Shown here piece after piece: positions 24,515 through 35,368 of a stretch of DNA of 64,000 bases. Origin of the DNA: Pollenia angustigena (lineage: Eukaryota > Arthropoda > Insecta > Diptera > Polleniidae). The stretch spans positions 40,114,308 through 40,178,307 of the forward strand of contig OV884056.1 in the NCBI GenBank assembly GCA_930367215.1, read 5' to 3'. The notes under the pieces are model-generated. The model saw only the letters and a program-made list of their open reading frames with translations, was not told where the DNA came from and made no database searches. Each line of letters begins with the position of its first letter. Position 1 is the first letter of the stretch. Both the position numbers and the translations under genes were made by a program.

Positions 24515-26170
24515 TAACATTACCTTAAATAGGCCACGAAGAAATAAGTTTGAAAAGAGCCCTGTGTTTATGTAATACATTGAATTTTCAAGTTTTTTCG
24601 CACATCCGTGAGTTGTTTCAAATAAGTTTCCTTGAAAACCATTAAAAAATTTAATCATATTGATTTTTAATATTTATATCACAAATAGTCTTTAGAATTC
24701 TATTTGAAATAAGTTATACAGAAATCAGTAGTAAATGAAATAATTAACTTTAACATAAAATTTTCAAAAAATTTAGGACCAATTTCACCATATAGATTTT
24801 CTTATAATTTTGTTTTTGTTTTGACATGAAAAACAAAAATTGATATTTAAATACAATAGAAATAGATATATGTAGACGTAAACATTGTACATCCCTTGTA
24901 ATATCCTTCTTAAAATATTGAAGAGTCCAAGACTCCCACATTATTTTTGACTAAGCACGTTTAACAAAATTTTTCTTATTTTTATTTTTTGCCGAATGTG
25001 TTAAGGAAATTTGGAAAGCAAACTTTTTAAATTTGATTTTAAAATATTCTTCTATCTGAGTTCTAATAAAGTGCCCACGAACTGTTTCGGAATATGTACA
25101 TGTGTGTTGTCTTTAGTCTTGTCGTAGGAGTGGTGTTATTGCCATAATAGTAGTGAAAACAATAATAATAACTTTTAGTTGTTTGTAACAACCAACAAGA
25201 AAATGCTTCCGAGTTTGTTGTTTAGGGTTACAATTTAGCTGTACAGCGTAATTTCAACATTGACTCTATTCAGTTTGTAACCAGTGCATATTTTTTGTTT
25301 TTTGGGTTAATATGTTAGAGTTTGTACTAAAGCATATAAAAAAAAGGTTTTATTTTATGTTCATATTTTTTTTTTTACTTGTTTATATTTTAAAACATAC
25401 TTGGTTTTCTTTTTGTAGTTGATGTCGTTATTGTTATTGTTGTTTTTTGTTGCCGATGTTCTTATTTTTTACAAGCCAAAATATAAAGTTACTGGTATGC
25501 GTAAACTGTGTATGTATGTTTTTTTTAACAATTTTCCCAAAGTTTTACACGTGTAAGTGTGTGTGTGTGTGTGTGTAACAGTTATTTTTTTCTCTTTTTT
25601 TTGGCATGTGTTAAAAACTTTTACGCTGTTAGACATGAATTTCCTATGAGTTATGTTTTTGTTGCGAAAAATTTGTTCACTTTTTTTGTAGTTTTAAAAC
25701 AATTTTAAATGTTTTGATACTGTAGTGCAAATACAGTGGGGGAAAAAATATACTTTGTTTTAGTGGCTGTTTAAATATTTTAAATGCATAAAAGATTGGT
25801 TTTTATTCAAATTCGTCCTGCTATTAATACCTGAATTTCCACTTTTCCTAAGAGTAACCAATATATTTTATCTCTTATTTTATTTACACTCTAAAAAAAT
25901 TTCTCACTCAACTCAAAATTTACAAATATTATGTAGAGGATAGTAGTGTCTATATGCACATAATAACTGTTTACTGTTTTCTGCAAAAAATTGCATTATC
26001 TTGAGTAGACCCCTTTTTTAATGCTCGAAACTAAGCCTCATAGATTATAAAACGGCATTCTCTGTTTTCTATGATCAGAAAGATATTCTCGGTACCTATA
26101 TGAGATTTATTTGATTTTAAAACTCAGTGAAATTGACCTATTATTTCAGCTAGTTTACATATAACTAGGT
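24515..26170. other. AT-rich spacer with a (GT)10 microsatellite
   Basis: There is a perfect (GT)10 at 25557-25576. Otherwise it is AT-rich, homopolymer-rich sequence with no recognisable gene or element. Confidence 0.45.
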
Positions 26171-26179
26171 TTGGTTAGG

Positions 26180-27130
26180 TTCCTTGGGCAGTCATTGAGA
26201 GGCAGCTGGCTTAAGTTCTTCAGTGGTCCCATCCACCTGAACAGTTACACAGATGGCGTCACTGCAGAGTTTTACCCATTCTTCTTCCTATTGAAGAGCA
26301 GAAGCGACCTAAGGTCTATCCTAGATAGATTCTTTAAGCAGGCAGGTTCTCCCTGGTATTTTTTCCTATTGCCCCGGATCCCTGGACATTGCCAAAGAAA
26401 GGTTAAGACATTTTTCTCTTCCCCTCGTCATGACAACTTTTACAGTACTCATTGAGTTCAAGACCCATTCTCTTAGTATGACTCCCCACCAGGTAGTGCA
26501 CAGTTACAACTGAGACCACTATTCTAATCTGAACCAAAGTAAAGAGCTAGTTCTCCATTGATCATAGCCAGGCAACAGTGTCCTGGATATGGAGCAGCTG
26601 GACTCGCAAACTCATGACATCTGCGCAATTCTATAAGACTCGCGCTTGATAAGCTGCTTACAGTGATTAATTGGAACGTCAACGAATTGATCAATGAATG
26701 AGTCATCCATGCGACCACCAGGTTTGGCCAGCTCATCTGCTATCTGGTTGCCCGGACAGTCCGTATGCCCTGGTATCCATATTACCGTTACCCTTGAATG
26801 CTTTAAAATCTCATTCAAAGAATCCCTAACTCTACGGTTAATCTAGATGTCGTGTAGACACCCGCTAGGGAAGCAATGACAGCCTTGCTACCACTTAATA
26901 TACATACTTATATATTCCTCGATACGCGATAATATCCCAGGCAGTTAGACGCCCGCCTTAAATCCGAGATTTCCGCCTACAGGACACTATATCCATCCGG
27001 CAGGCAAAATTTAATGTTTATATCCAGTTTGTCTATGAAGAAACCTAAGCCAACTCTTTCACCAAATCATCTGTATATACCCTTCGGGCCGGTTCATGTA
27101 GCTAAAGTACAACCAAGGCCATATCATATG
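26180..27130 (-). pseudogene. LINE RNase H domain fragment
   Basis: Minus-strand blocks read KFCLPDGYSVL, AEISDL, SGSKAVIASLAGVYT, then VTVIWIPGHTDCPGNQIADE followed by LAK. These are the core RNase H motifs (FRLPxxxSVFQAE, SDSxAAI, VWIPGHxGxxGNxxADELA) of I/Jockey-superfamily LINEs. Further 3' a degraded FLWQCPGIRGNRKKY and SLLLFNRK correspond to the zinc-knuckle region and terminal helix. Several stops and frameshifts make it a relic. Confidence 0.8.
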
Positions 27131-27171
27131 TACCAGAGAACAATTGGCTTTAGAAAATTATCATATAGAGT

Positions 27172-27243
27172 GCCCCGGCAGTCTAGCTGGTAGTGAGCTA
27201 GTCTATCAGCGCCAGGGTTGCGGGTTCGATTCCCGCCAGAGGC
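27172..27243 (+). repeat. tRNA-derived SINE head, best-preserved copy
   Basis: A 72-nt tRNA-like sequence with a perfect B box GGTTCGATTCC in a GCGGG/CCCGC T-arm, an A-box-like TAGCTGGTAGTGAG with TAGC/GCTA D-stem, and acceptor-like ends GCCCCGG and CAGAGGC (5 of 7 pairs). There is no plausible anticodon arm. The 3' body (GCAAACAAGCG) is shared with the copy at 23345. It is probably transcribable by RNA polymerase III, but a SINE rather than a tRNA gene. Confidence 0.65.
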
Positions 27244-27481
27244 TTTTGTTTCTTTCTTGCAAACAAGCGTAAAGCTTCGCGGTCTTAGCTTAGGGAACTT
27301 AAAAAAAAAATCGGCACCGCCGAAAAAAGTTATGAATAATTTTACTACATATATAAAAAAAAAAAATTTGTTTTTAAAGGTGTAGCGAATAAATTAAGTG
27401 TTTTAAATCAGAATGTTTTATTTTAAATAAAATTTGACATGTTTCTTAAAATATTTAAAGGACTCCATCTAAATTTTTGTC

Positions 27482-28180
27482 CTGTTATTATACCCACACC
27501 ACAATAGTGGAGAGGGTATTATGCATTTGTGCTGACGTGTGTAACGCCTTAAAATAGTGGTCCTACACCGACCTTGAAGTATACCGATCTACTTAGAATC
27601 GCTTTCTGAGTCGAACTAACGATGTCCGTCCATGTAACCTTGTGCGCAAAGTACAGGTCGCAATATTGTAGATAATTTGATAAAATTTGGTCATAGGTTC
27701 TTATTGGCACAAGGACCAAGCCTATTGAAAATCAGCCGAATCGTAGGACCAAGAGGGAAGAAAGGGGGAAATTTCTTCCTCTCAGAAACTATCAAACCGA
27801 TTTTAATGAAATTTAAAACATAGATATAATATTATCTATATGGACACAAAATGTATAAATTTTTAAAAAAATCGGACCACGAGAGGAGATAAGGGCCAAT
27901 TTTTGCCTCTCAAACCGATTTTAATGAAATTTAAAACATAGATAGATCCATATCTATAGGGACACATTAGCTATACAGTTTTTAAAAAAATAGGACCACA
28001 AGGGGAGGCAGGGGGCAATTTCTGCATCTGACAAACTTTCAAACCGATTTTCATGAAGTTTATAAACATAGATAAATCCATATTTACATGGACACATAAG
28101 CATGATGTGTTTTTAAATACTGTGGTGTAGGGTATCATATGGTCGGGCTTGACCGACTATACTTTCTTACTTGTTTTAAC
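27482..28180. mobile_element. Dispersed repeat family C with three about 125-bp internal repeats
   Basis: It begins TATTATACCCACACCAC and ends GTGGTGTAGGGTATCATATGG, GTCGGGCTTGACCGAC and CTTTCTTACTTGTT, so the edges are partly inverted. Within 27780-28110 a unit of about 125 bp containing AAACCGATTTTAATGAAATT recurs three times. A truncated 3' end of the same family is at 50205-50634. Similar sequences are common in higher-fly genomes; the transposition class is unknown to me. Confidence 0.65.
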
Positions 28181-28640
28181 ATAATTTTGAAAATATTGTA
28201 TTTTTTAAATTAACTTCTAATAGGAGATCAAATGTGATTACAGAAAACTTATTACATATGAAGAATGGCTCCGTATCATATTTAGGTATGTGTGTGTGAA
28301 AATCGCTCTTGCATTTGTGTTATCTTTACATTTTCCCACTGTAAATTGTTTAAGTTGATGTATACATATAAGTGTGTGAAATGTCATCATAACTCTCGAG
28401 CAATTTAAAAATGTTTGTATTTCTATAAAACTATTTAAGTGTTATTATTAACAAGTTCATAAATTATGTGCATTAGGGTGGAACGTCGGCGTATGAAGGA
28501 AACAAAAAAGTTATCCAATAAATTTGGAATACCTCCAGAATGTTGCATCCACCTGTACTATAGACAAAAAAAATTTAATTTTTCCATCATATCTTTTCTA
28601 GAAGTTGAAGTGATACATGAATTTTATTTAAATTTGCTCA
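28181..28640. other. AT-rich spacer, nothing recognised
   Basis: The 68-codon frame at 28466-28672 begins with ATG but overlaps the next MITE and has no recognisable domain. Confidence 0.35.
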
Positions 28641-28642
28641 AG

Positions 28643-28947
28643 TCCCAATTTCCACAATGCAAGTCTTATTGATCAGCTTGCTGCTTTGTAGGCGAGAGTG
28701 ACGAGGGGAAAAGAAACGAGTATTCAGCTTGCAGTACTTGTCATATGCGTTTTGTTTTCTCATTCGTAATTTTCAGCAGGTCTATTTTGACAATTATCTT
28801 TCATATTTATGTCAAAACGCACATAAACATTCATACAAATAGAATAACAGATAAATAATAAGACTTGACTCGTGAAAACGCCGAAGCTGATTCAAAGAAG
28901 AAAATGTGATAAGTTTATCAATAAGACTTGCATTGTGGAAATTGGGA
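28643..28947. mobile_element. MITE with TCCCAATTTCCACAATGCAA ends
   Basis: Inverted repeats of about 34 bp: TCCCAATTTCCACAATGCAA followed by GTCTTATTGAT on the left, exact complement on the right. It is 305 bp and non-coding. The target duplication is unclear. Confidence 0.8.
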
Positions 28948-29038
28948 GTAACCTTCCTTTAAAAAAAATATGAGAAACACGATGTTTGCCGAGCCTACAA
29001 ATCTTAAATTTATTAAAAAAAACCCTCATTTACTTTTA

Positions 29039-29257
29039 GGCCCGTTTTCACAACTTACCGATAGCTAAAGGTAGGATTTTATCGGCCGTATAAAAAGTGT
29101 TCCATTATTTCAACTTTACTTTAACCTACCAGGTAGGATGAACCTTAATTTACTTAATCGCTCACTTTAGGTTAAAGTTAAGTTTTAATAACATAACACT
29201 TTTTATAAGGCCGGCTAAAGTGTACTTTTAGCTATCATTAAGTTGTGAAAACGGGCC
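29039..29257. mobile_element. Harbinger-type MITE, TTA target duplication, copy 1
   Basis: The ends GGCCCGTTTTCACAACTTAC and the complementary AAGTTGTGAAAACGGGCC are flanked by TTA on both sides (29036-29038, 29258-29260). Its length, 219 bp, equals the copy at 60495-60713, which is also flanked by TTA. A 3-bp TTA duplication is the PIF/Harbinger signature. Inner inverted blocks ACTTTACTTTAACCT/AGGTTAAAGT make almost the whole element a hairpin. Confidence 0.88.
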
Positions 29258-29417
29258 TTAGAAATGTTTATGTTTATTAATATTACTTAATAAAAAAACG
29301 TTTTAGAAAAAATAAATTTTCTATTTTGGCTAAACAATTTGCCATATCAGTTTTTGCTAAATATGGTTAAATTCTTAAGAGAAAAAAGAAACTTAAAAAA
29401 TATTTATTTCTATTAAC

Positions 29418-29623
29418 CCTAGAACGTCATACTTCGTGAAATCGACGACGCATGTTTTTATTTCGTATTTATTTATCTGTATTTTTATTCTTTTCAAGCT
29501 GATTTTTCAAATGGTGGCAGCCGTAGATACACTCTTGATGTGTGCATGTGTATAGCTGCCTACGCATTGTCTAAATAGGTTTTTCTCTGTATATACGGCG
29601 CGACAAAGTATGATATTCTTGGG
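29418..29623. mobile_element. piggyBac-like MITE flanked by TTAA
   Basis: TTAA+CCCTAGAACGTCATACTT on the left faces AAGTATGATATTCTTGGG+TTAA on the right. TTAA duplications with a CCC start are the piggyBac pattern. It is about 206 bp and non-coding. Confidence 0.75.
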
Positions 29624-29629
29624 TTAAAA

Positions 29630-30262
29630 ACGTGTGTCTCGCTTACCAAATATTGCTGTATGCGCTCACATGTATTGCTTTTATTAACTTTACAACCGCT
29701 TCAAATTGAAGTTTATTGAGAATGTTGGTCTCGCGTAAAAAAAAATTCAATTCAATAAGTCGGACTCAAACACCGTATGAGTAAGTATATGTAGATCAAC
29801 AAATATGAAAAAAACAAACATTTTATCTTATAAGAACCAAAAAAAGTAGTTTATAAGCTTTTGAAAACCCCTTAAATGTATGCAACAACAGAACTAGTGG
29901 ACTATAGAAGAATCTATCCTAATGAAATTGTCGTTAAATATTTAATAAAGCTAGCAATACAAATACAAGTTGGGAAAATTTGGAGTAATGGTTGAAAATA
30001 AGGAAACAAAAAAATCAAAATGGGCTACAGTGACATAAATGTAAAACAACCTAGCCGCTATCATGTCTGGAGTCTCCGGAAAACAGATATCAAACGTAAG
30101 ACGAACAGACGGACGGACGGACATGGTTAAATCAACTTATCTCCTCATGAGAACCCAGTATAAGTATATAATTTATATGGTCTAAGATCAATATTGTAGA
30201 AACTACAAACGGAATGACATATTTATATAGACCCTTTTCCACCTGAGGTGAAGGGTATAAAA
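29630..30262. repeat. Dispersed repeat family B, 3' part (about 30040-30262)
   Basis: After an AT-rich lead-in, the block from about 30040 has CCTAGCCGCTATCATGTCTGG, then GACGGACGGACATGG and, near the end, TCAATATTGTAGAAACTAC and GAAGGGTATAAAAA. The same order recurs at 38690-38780, 42540-42750, 46500-46618 and 47210-47411. It is a widespread fly repeat; class not determined. Confidence 0.6.
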
Positions 30263-30415
30263 AAATAAAATAAAAAGGGGAAATTAAAAGGCGTAAATAT
30301 GTATCAAATATACATATGTATATAAAATTTATTAATAGGTATATTTAAAAAAGTCAAAAACTGATCAATTTTTCCAGATAAAAAAAATGTTTAAATACAA
30401 AAAAAAAAAATGTAA

Positions 30416-30493
30416 TGAGTGGGACTCGAACCCGTAAACCAAAAGAAAGTTATTACGGACAGGCCGTCTAGACCACTCGACCACGGAAGTGCA
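30416..30493 (-). repeat. tRNA-like module (Leu/Ser-like) in family A
   Basis: On the minus strand: CCGTGGTCGAGTGGTC (A-box-like TGGTCGAGTGG) and, 45 nt later, ACGGGTTCGAGTCCC (B box GGTTCGAGTCC), with a long region between as in Leu/Ser tRNAs. Equivalent modules are at 38039-38113, 39015-39100 and 54357-54435, all degenerate in different ways, so it is part of the repeat and not a tRNA gene. Confidence 0.65.
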
Positions 30494-31054
30494 TAGACGT
30501 TTGTTGTTGATATGAGTACATGATATCAATAATAATTCATAGTAAATTGAAGTATGTGTTTGTTGTTTGTGTATAATACAGGAGGTATATATATCAGTGT
30601 TGCAAAATTGAAATTTTGAAATAGTACTGAACTTCAACTTAAAGAGTATTTTTCCCACCAAATGGTACTTTTTGTTAAAAAAAAAAACAATAATTTATGA
30701 AAATAAGAGGAACAAAAAATATTTTATTAAAATTCATTTATCTAAGTAAATAATAATTCTGTTATACATAAGCGTCAAGCGCCCCATCCATTTCCAATAT
30801 TATTGTATATGTTATTCGCCATATTATTTCTGTTTGGCCCCATATTATTCAATAAGTGGCACAATGGTTTCCATTAAAATATGGCGCACCCTATTATTAA
30901 AAAAAAAACACAAACTATAAAGCAAAACAACATAGTACATTGTTGCAAACTCATTTCACATATATTACACTTCTTTTCTGATTTCGATTCTTGCCAATAT
31001 ATTGTGCCACCTTCGAATATAGCCCATTGGCGATAAAATAAAACAGTTAGGTAA

Positions 31055-31169
31055 TGCCTGTTTGTAGAACGCGAGCGCAAAAGTGACTCGTTCAAAAATT
31101 CAAAATTTGTTTTTGTTTTAAATGTAAGTTAAGCGAGTCACTTTTGTGCTCGCGTTCTACAAACAGGCA
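31055..31169. mobile_element. Small hairpin MITE, TGCCTGTTTGTAGAACG ends
   Basis: Inverted arms of about 35 bp (TGCCTGTTTGTAGAACGCGA ... complement) with one mismatch and a short AT loop, nested in the hAT element. A related one lies at 59337-59477. Confidence 0.75.
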
Positions 31170-31349
31170 GTTATTTTGCAAGTGTATGAGCCGCTTAAGG
31201 TACGTTTTTTCAGTATTTTCTAAAAAAATATTTGAAATAGTTCATATATTTATGAATAAGTAAATAAGTTAAAGAATTTATTTCTGCCAACATATTGTAA
31301 CTACAACAGCAACTACCAGTTGATTTTAATAGATATTTAGTTTTAATCA

Positions 31350-31946
31350 AACTTGAAACAGTTACTACATGTAATCGATTTCATTCTTTGCTTTTTACAT
31401 CATTTTGCATTTGAAAATGTGCGTTCAATTGATGCTCAGAAATGTGGTATCGATAAAATACCAAAAGAAATGTATGAAATGTCAGCAAACATTAGCTTCG
31501 TTCTTAATATTGGATATATTTTTCCAAGAAATTTAAATATATTCAGTTCTGAAATGCTTTATTTTTGAAAGATCCGCTAGAACACGGAATTGAGAATTGA
31601 TATTATTATAGTTTTCGTTTGTAAATAACATTTTTTCGGAAACAATAATATTTTTGGATTGAAGCTGATTATCACTTTTAAGGTTTTATGTTCAAAACAA
31701 AATTTAGTTTCGCACATTGTCGAATAAAACGATTTCCCAGTTTCTTTTACTAAATAAACCATTTCCTGTATATTGCATGTTTCTATAAATATGGTTTCCA
31801 TTTAAATTTTCCACTAACATATTATCCAATGCATCCGTTTTTATAAATTTTCTTGCCACTTGTAAGAACAAATATCGTATTCTGGAAAGCAAAATATGAA
31901 TCCTGGCGTCCACGCTTTGCATTTCAATATAAACGTCGTTAATCAT
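31350..31946 (-). pseudogene. Probable hAT transposase relic
   Basis: Minus-strand frames read RYLFLQVARKFIKTDALDNM then LVENLNGNHIYRN and, in another frame, FSKRNWEIVLFDNVRN. The ARKFIKTDAL..L..EN pattern resembles a segment of animal hAT transposases (zinc-finger-protein-like hAT proteins). No RAMHAS/dimerisation block was found and stops break every frame. Position inside a hAT-type element supports the call. Confidence 0.5.
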
Positions 31947-32954
31947 TTTTAAAATACAACATTATAAATTTTGCAACAAACATATAATAACCCAAGCCTG
32001 CTATCGAAATGATCACATCAAAGTTAAAAAGCTCTTGGGATAAAAAGTACTAAAAACTACGCGGGGGTACTGCGGTATTTTTAATATGAAAAAGTACTGA
32101 AAAAAGTACCAAAGTACTGAATTTTTCAACACTGATATATATATGAAATATTAAAGCAAAGAAGTTCACCACTAATATTTAAAATGAAAAAAAAAACACA
32201 AACAAAAGAAACCAAGGTATATTTATAGCTATAAATATACCTTGAAAGAAACAGTGCAATGCCAACACACAATTGTTTTACAGGGTTACCAACAAAAATT
32301 TTTAAACGTAAAGTCTCAAAAACGGCTGTTTTGGTTAATAATAGTCGCAAAACAATTTGAATGATTTTTATTTATCAATAATACCTACAACATAAACAGA
32401 CGAAGCAATTGCTTAAATTGTGTGTGCTTTTAAATCACTTTTGTGCAAAAATATTATATGTATTTGAATTTATTTTTGCTTAAATTTTATAAAAAGCTGG
32501 GGGGTTATTATGTAGTACGTTTCGAAAGAAAAGATTTACGAATTCATACAAATTGTATTATGTAGTACGTTTTTCGAAAATTTATTTCCGAACGTTCGGA
32601 AATATTTTATTTTTACGGGATTTTTTTTACCCATTTTCGTAAATTAAAAATTACCCTTTTACAATTGCAACTATGTAATACGAAAGCAAATGTCAGTTCA
32701 TTTAAATTGTTCGAAAGTGGCTGTGCTTGCGAAAACGATAAAAAATTTAAAATTTTAAGTAAGTAAATAAAACTTTTTACAAAAAATGTAAAATACAATT
32801 AAAAACATAAGATATCCTCTACATTTAGAACTGTGAGTGACTTGAAATCACAATTTATACCATGTGTTTGTTGTCACAACTCTTTGTTTTTAGTCTGAAA
32901 ATTTTTATACATAGCAATTTTTTTAAATGCTTTAGGGAAAGCTCAAACAAAGCA

Positions 32955-33245
32955 ATGCTTACAAAACCAAGACAGTATGAGGTGATGGTTGATTTTATGG
33001 TTGCACATTCAGATTTAGCAATGGGCCACCTAAATGTTGCAAATGCTAAAAGCAAGTCGAAGGATTTGTGGCAAAGTCTGTCAAAGGATTAAGATGCGGT
33101 TGATCCACCGTATAGTGAATTGGAAAAAATTGAGTTTTCATTTAATCGATTTTGTGTTAACTACTTTTACAAATGTGCTTTGTTACTAGGTATGGGAAGA
33201 CTATAAACAACACGTTAAAGTTAAATGTCTGTTTTCGGTTGAAGT
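32955..33245 (+). pseudogene. Harbinger Myb/SANT-like DNA-binding protein relic
   Basis: From the ATG at 32955 the frame reads TKPRQYEVMVDFMVAHSDLA, then KSKSKDLWQSLSKD, matching the start of the Myb/SANT-like accessory protein of Harbinger transposons (PRQYELMVEFME.H.DLA.G..K..W..L). A one-base insertion at about 33092 breaks the frame before AVDPPYSELEK. VWEDYKQHVKVK follows after an intron-like gap ending in TACTAG at about 33190. It is partial and inactive, and overlaps the transposase relic at its 3' edge. Confidence 0.75.
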
Positions 33246-33814
33246 ATAAATGCTCATCGTTACTTGGCCTTATTACTTGAATGTGAGTGCCGTCTACTGC
33301 TCCAATTACACCAAGTATTCCGCAGTAATTAAAAAAAAATATCTTTTCGCCTCCTTTTTTTCTTCAGTCATTTCAAAGATAATATGCTTCGGGCAAAGAT
33401 TTGGTTCGATTATTTCGCATACCTCAGATAAGCATATGGAAATTGATGGGTGTGAAAGTTCCACAAGGCGATCTTGGCCAATCTGATGTTGGTATCCACC
33501 TAGTCCCAAACATTTTAATGTGGCAGCTAATTTTTTCAAAGGCGCAATGACTGCCGATCCTTCAGGTGGCTCTAAATCGCATTTTCTTCAATTGTAGATT
33601 TACATTAATGAATTTTTATTAAGCCGAAAGTTTTTCACGAAACTAAAAGTAGTATTTTTATGATTTAATTTCATAATTAAAAAAATCTTTCTTACGTACT
33701 ATTAGCAAGGCTCATAATCTCGGTTGTATCTATTATTATTTTCTGTTGAACTCTTTCTGCAATTGCATCACTTTCCTTATCGCTATCTTCCAACCACAAT
33801 GCAACAGAATCCAT
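33225..33814 (-). pseudogene. PIF/Harbinger DDE transposase, N-terminal half, broken
   Basis: Exon 1 (33696-33814) starts with ATG: MDSVALWLEDSDKESDAIAE ... EIMSLANST. A 53-nt intron (33643-33695, GTAAG...TTTTAG) restores the frame to FVKNFRLNKNSLM, followed by a stop. The frame then continues EGSAVIAPLKKLAATLKCLG, GGYQHQIGQDRL and SEVCEIIEPNLCPKHIIFEM, and after a frameshift GVIGAVDGTHIQVIRPSNDE, the first catalytic aspartate block. The C-terminal half with the remaining DDE residues is missing. It is clearly a former Harbinger transposase. Confidence 0.92.
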
Positions 33815-34927
33815 GTTCTTAAACCGTTATTTTTTTATTAATAATTATTTGTTATATTATTTTGTTTGTTTTTCAAAAAAAAGTTCTGTCAATATTGACA
33901 GGTACTGTCAAATTTATTGTGTATAAATTTGGCAGCACTTTGTTTTCCCCTTTTTTTTAACAAATACAAATCTGTGGTGCTTTCGAACGGATTAGAAAAT
34001 ACCATTTCATTTTCGATACGGAAATTTCTTTCGAAAGTATTTTCGTTTCGAATCGAATTACATAATAACCCCCCTGACTTATTTGTTATCCATGTCAACA
34101 ATAAAAAGGCAATGATTGCTTTTAATATTTTGACGTCAAACGTTGTTATTTGTACAAACTACCGGTTATTTGTTAAAAAAAAATAGTCGTAAAATTCCAT
34201 GATGAGGGCATTTCTAGTATTCAATGAATATTTTTTTTTTACAGGGGGATAACCCTGCATGTTTGTGCGATTTTTAATAAAGAATTTTAAGCAGTGTGAC
34301 CATTTTAGCAATTGTGCAGGTTAATTTAGCATTAATAATTTTAATTAAGCTGCAACATTTTCATTAAGCGCTTGGCATTTTTTGATCATTTTTATAAAAT
34401 ATTTCAAGCTTTATTCAGAATAATTGTAAAAATGGAAGACCAGTTTTGTTGATTTAACTTAAGTTTTTTATGTAGGTATATTTTGACTTAAAATAGTTAT
34501 AATTCTTGTTTTTAAAATATCTAACCAGTTTTGTAAAACATAAACATATGACCTCACCATGATGTTGATTGTTAAAATTATTTGATATTTGATATTACGC
34601 TATAAAAGTTCAAAGAAATTTAATTTTATTTTTTTACAAGACGATAGCCCTGTATGTATGCGATTTTTAATGAAGACTTTTAAGTAGTGTGACCATTTTG
34701 GCATTTTTGAAGGTAAATTCAGCACCAAAAACTTCGATTTAGCTGCAAAATTCTTCCTTCTAATTTCAAACTTAACCAACTGTGTATATCTGATGATGTA
34801 TTAAATCGACCTAAATACTTGTTTATATATTACCATTTATTTTAATTTTGTTTAAAATGAGCCACTAAAATTCATAAGGCTTTAAAAAAAGATAATGAGA
34901 ACGTTGTTTTATTATTTTGACTTGAGG

Positions 34928-35165
34928 TCCTATATAAATAATAAATAAAATTCAAAAAACTTTTTATTTTATCATATATATTATTTCTAAAGCACTTTTT
35001 TTGTCGGTTGCAAATATCTCCCATACCACCGCATCAAATTTAATGAATGATATCCCATTTTAAAGCTTATTTCTAACACTAATGACGAAAAATAATTAGA
35101 AATTGAAAAATTAATATTTTCATTGATAAAAATTACGGTGCGAAATATTCGCACGGGTCATCTAG
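34928..35165 (+). mobile_element. Short Helitron-like element with 3' hairpin and CTAG
   Basis: The 3' end has a perfect 7-bp hairpin GTGCGAA-ATA-TTCGCAC, seven bases, then CTAG (35162-35165) followed by T, the canonical Helitron terminus. The proposed 5' TC at 34928 (TCCTATATAAATAATAAAT) is preceded by G rather than A, so the left boundary is uncertain. Confidence 0.6.
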
Positions 35166-35189
35166 TTTTTATTTATTTTTATATTTTTC

Positions 35190-35223
35190 CAATATTTCGG
35201 TCAAAATCTCTGACCATCATCAG
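35190..35223 (-). other. Hammerhead-like motif (CTGATGA ... GAAA)
   Basis: The minus strand reads CTGATGA, a GGTCA/TGACC stem with 7-nt loop, then GAAA, and an ATATT/AATAT stem beyond it. This matches the order of the hammerhead ribozyme core with stems II and III. Bases next to the core do not pair to form stem I, so activity is doubtful. Such motifs are known from Penelope-like retroelement ends. Confidence 0.35.
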
Positions 35224-35368
35224 GGGAATATTTAAATAAATAAACAATAAAAGTTTAAAAACTCGGACGAATTTAACTCTTCTCTGATAAAGCTTTCTTT
35301 GATCAACAGGTCAACTATAAACAAGAATAAATAATGAACAACTTTAAGAATTATTTCTAGTATTTTAA

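Larger units (their letters stand above)
30595..32134. mobile_element. hAT element, 1.54 kb, 8-bp duplication, degenerate transposase
   Basis: The ends are CAGTGTTG and CAACACTG, flanked by ATATATAT on both sides (30587-30594, 32135-32142). The other family A copies lack this block at the same position, giving an empty-site comparison. Repeated GTACTTTTT / AAAAAGTAC words near both ends look like subterminal repeats. A minus-strand relic (about 31350-31946) carries transposase-like sequence. A separate MITE is nested at 31055-31169. Confidence 0.85.
32500..34073. mobile_element. PIF/Harbinger element with 3-bp CTG duplication
   Basis: The termini GGGGGTTATTATGTA and TACATAATAACCCCC are flanked by CTG at 32497-32499 and 34074-34076. 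The family A copy at 54845-54875 shows the uninterrupted site AAAAAGCTGACTTATTTG, proving insertion and a 3-bp duplication. The element is 1574 bp and keeps relics of both Harbinger genes: a Myb-like protein on the plus strand and a DDE transposase on the minus strand. Confidence 0.92.
30250..34760. mobile_element. Family A repeat, copy 1, split by hAT and Harbinger insertions
   Basis: Host pieces lie at 30250-30594, 32135-32499 and 34077-34760. They align with uninterrupted stretches of copies at 37811-38456, 38850-40560 and 54134-55513. Landmarks are AATTAAAAGGCGTAAAT, a minus-strand tRNA-like module, GAAGTTCACCAC, TTTTACAGGGTTACCA, AGGCAATGATTGCTTTTAAT and two diverged internal repeats around GATAACCCTGCATG and GATAGCCCTG. 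No gene, LTR or terminal inverted repeat was recognised. Confidence 0.65.

Noticed and set aside
26171..26455. 94-codon plus-strand open frame
   Set aside because: It is the antisense shadow of the LINE RNase H/zinc-knuckle relic on the minus strand.
27172..27243. A functional tRNA gene
   Set aside because: The B box is perfect, but the acceptor stem has mismatches, no anticodon arm forms, and the sequence recurs as part of repeats.
30416..30493. A Leu or Ser tRNA gene on the minus strand
   Set aside because: Four degenerate versions sit at the same place in family A copies; the acceptor ends do not pair.
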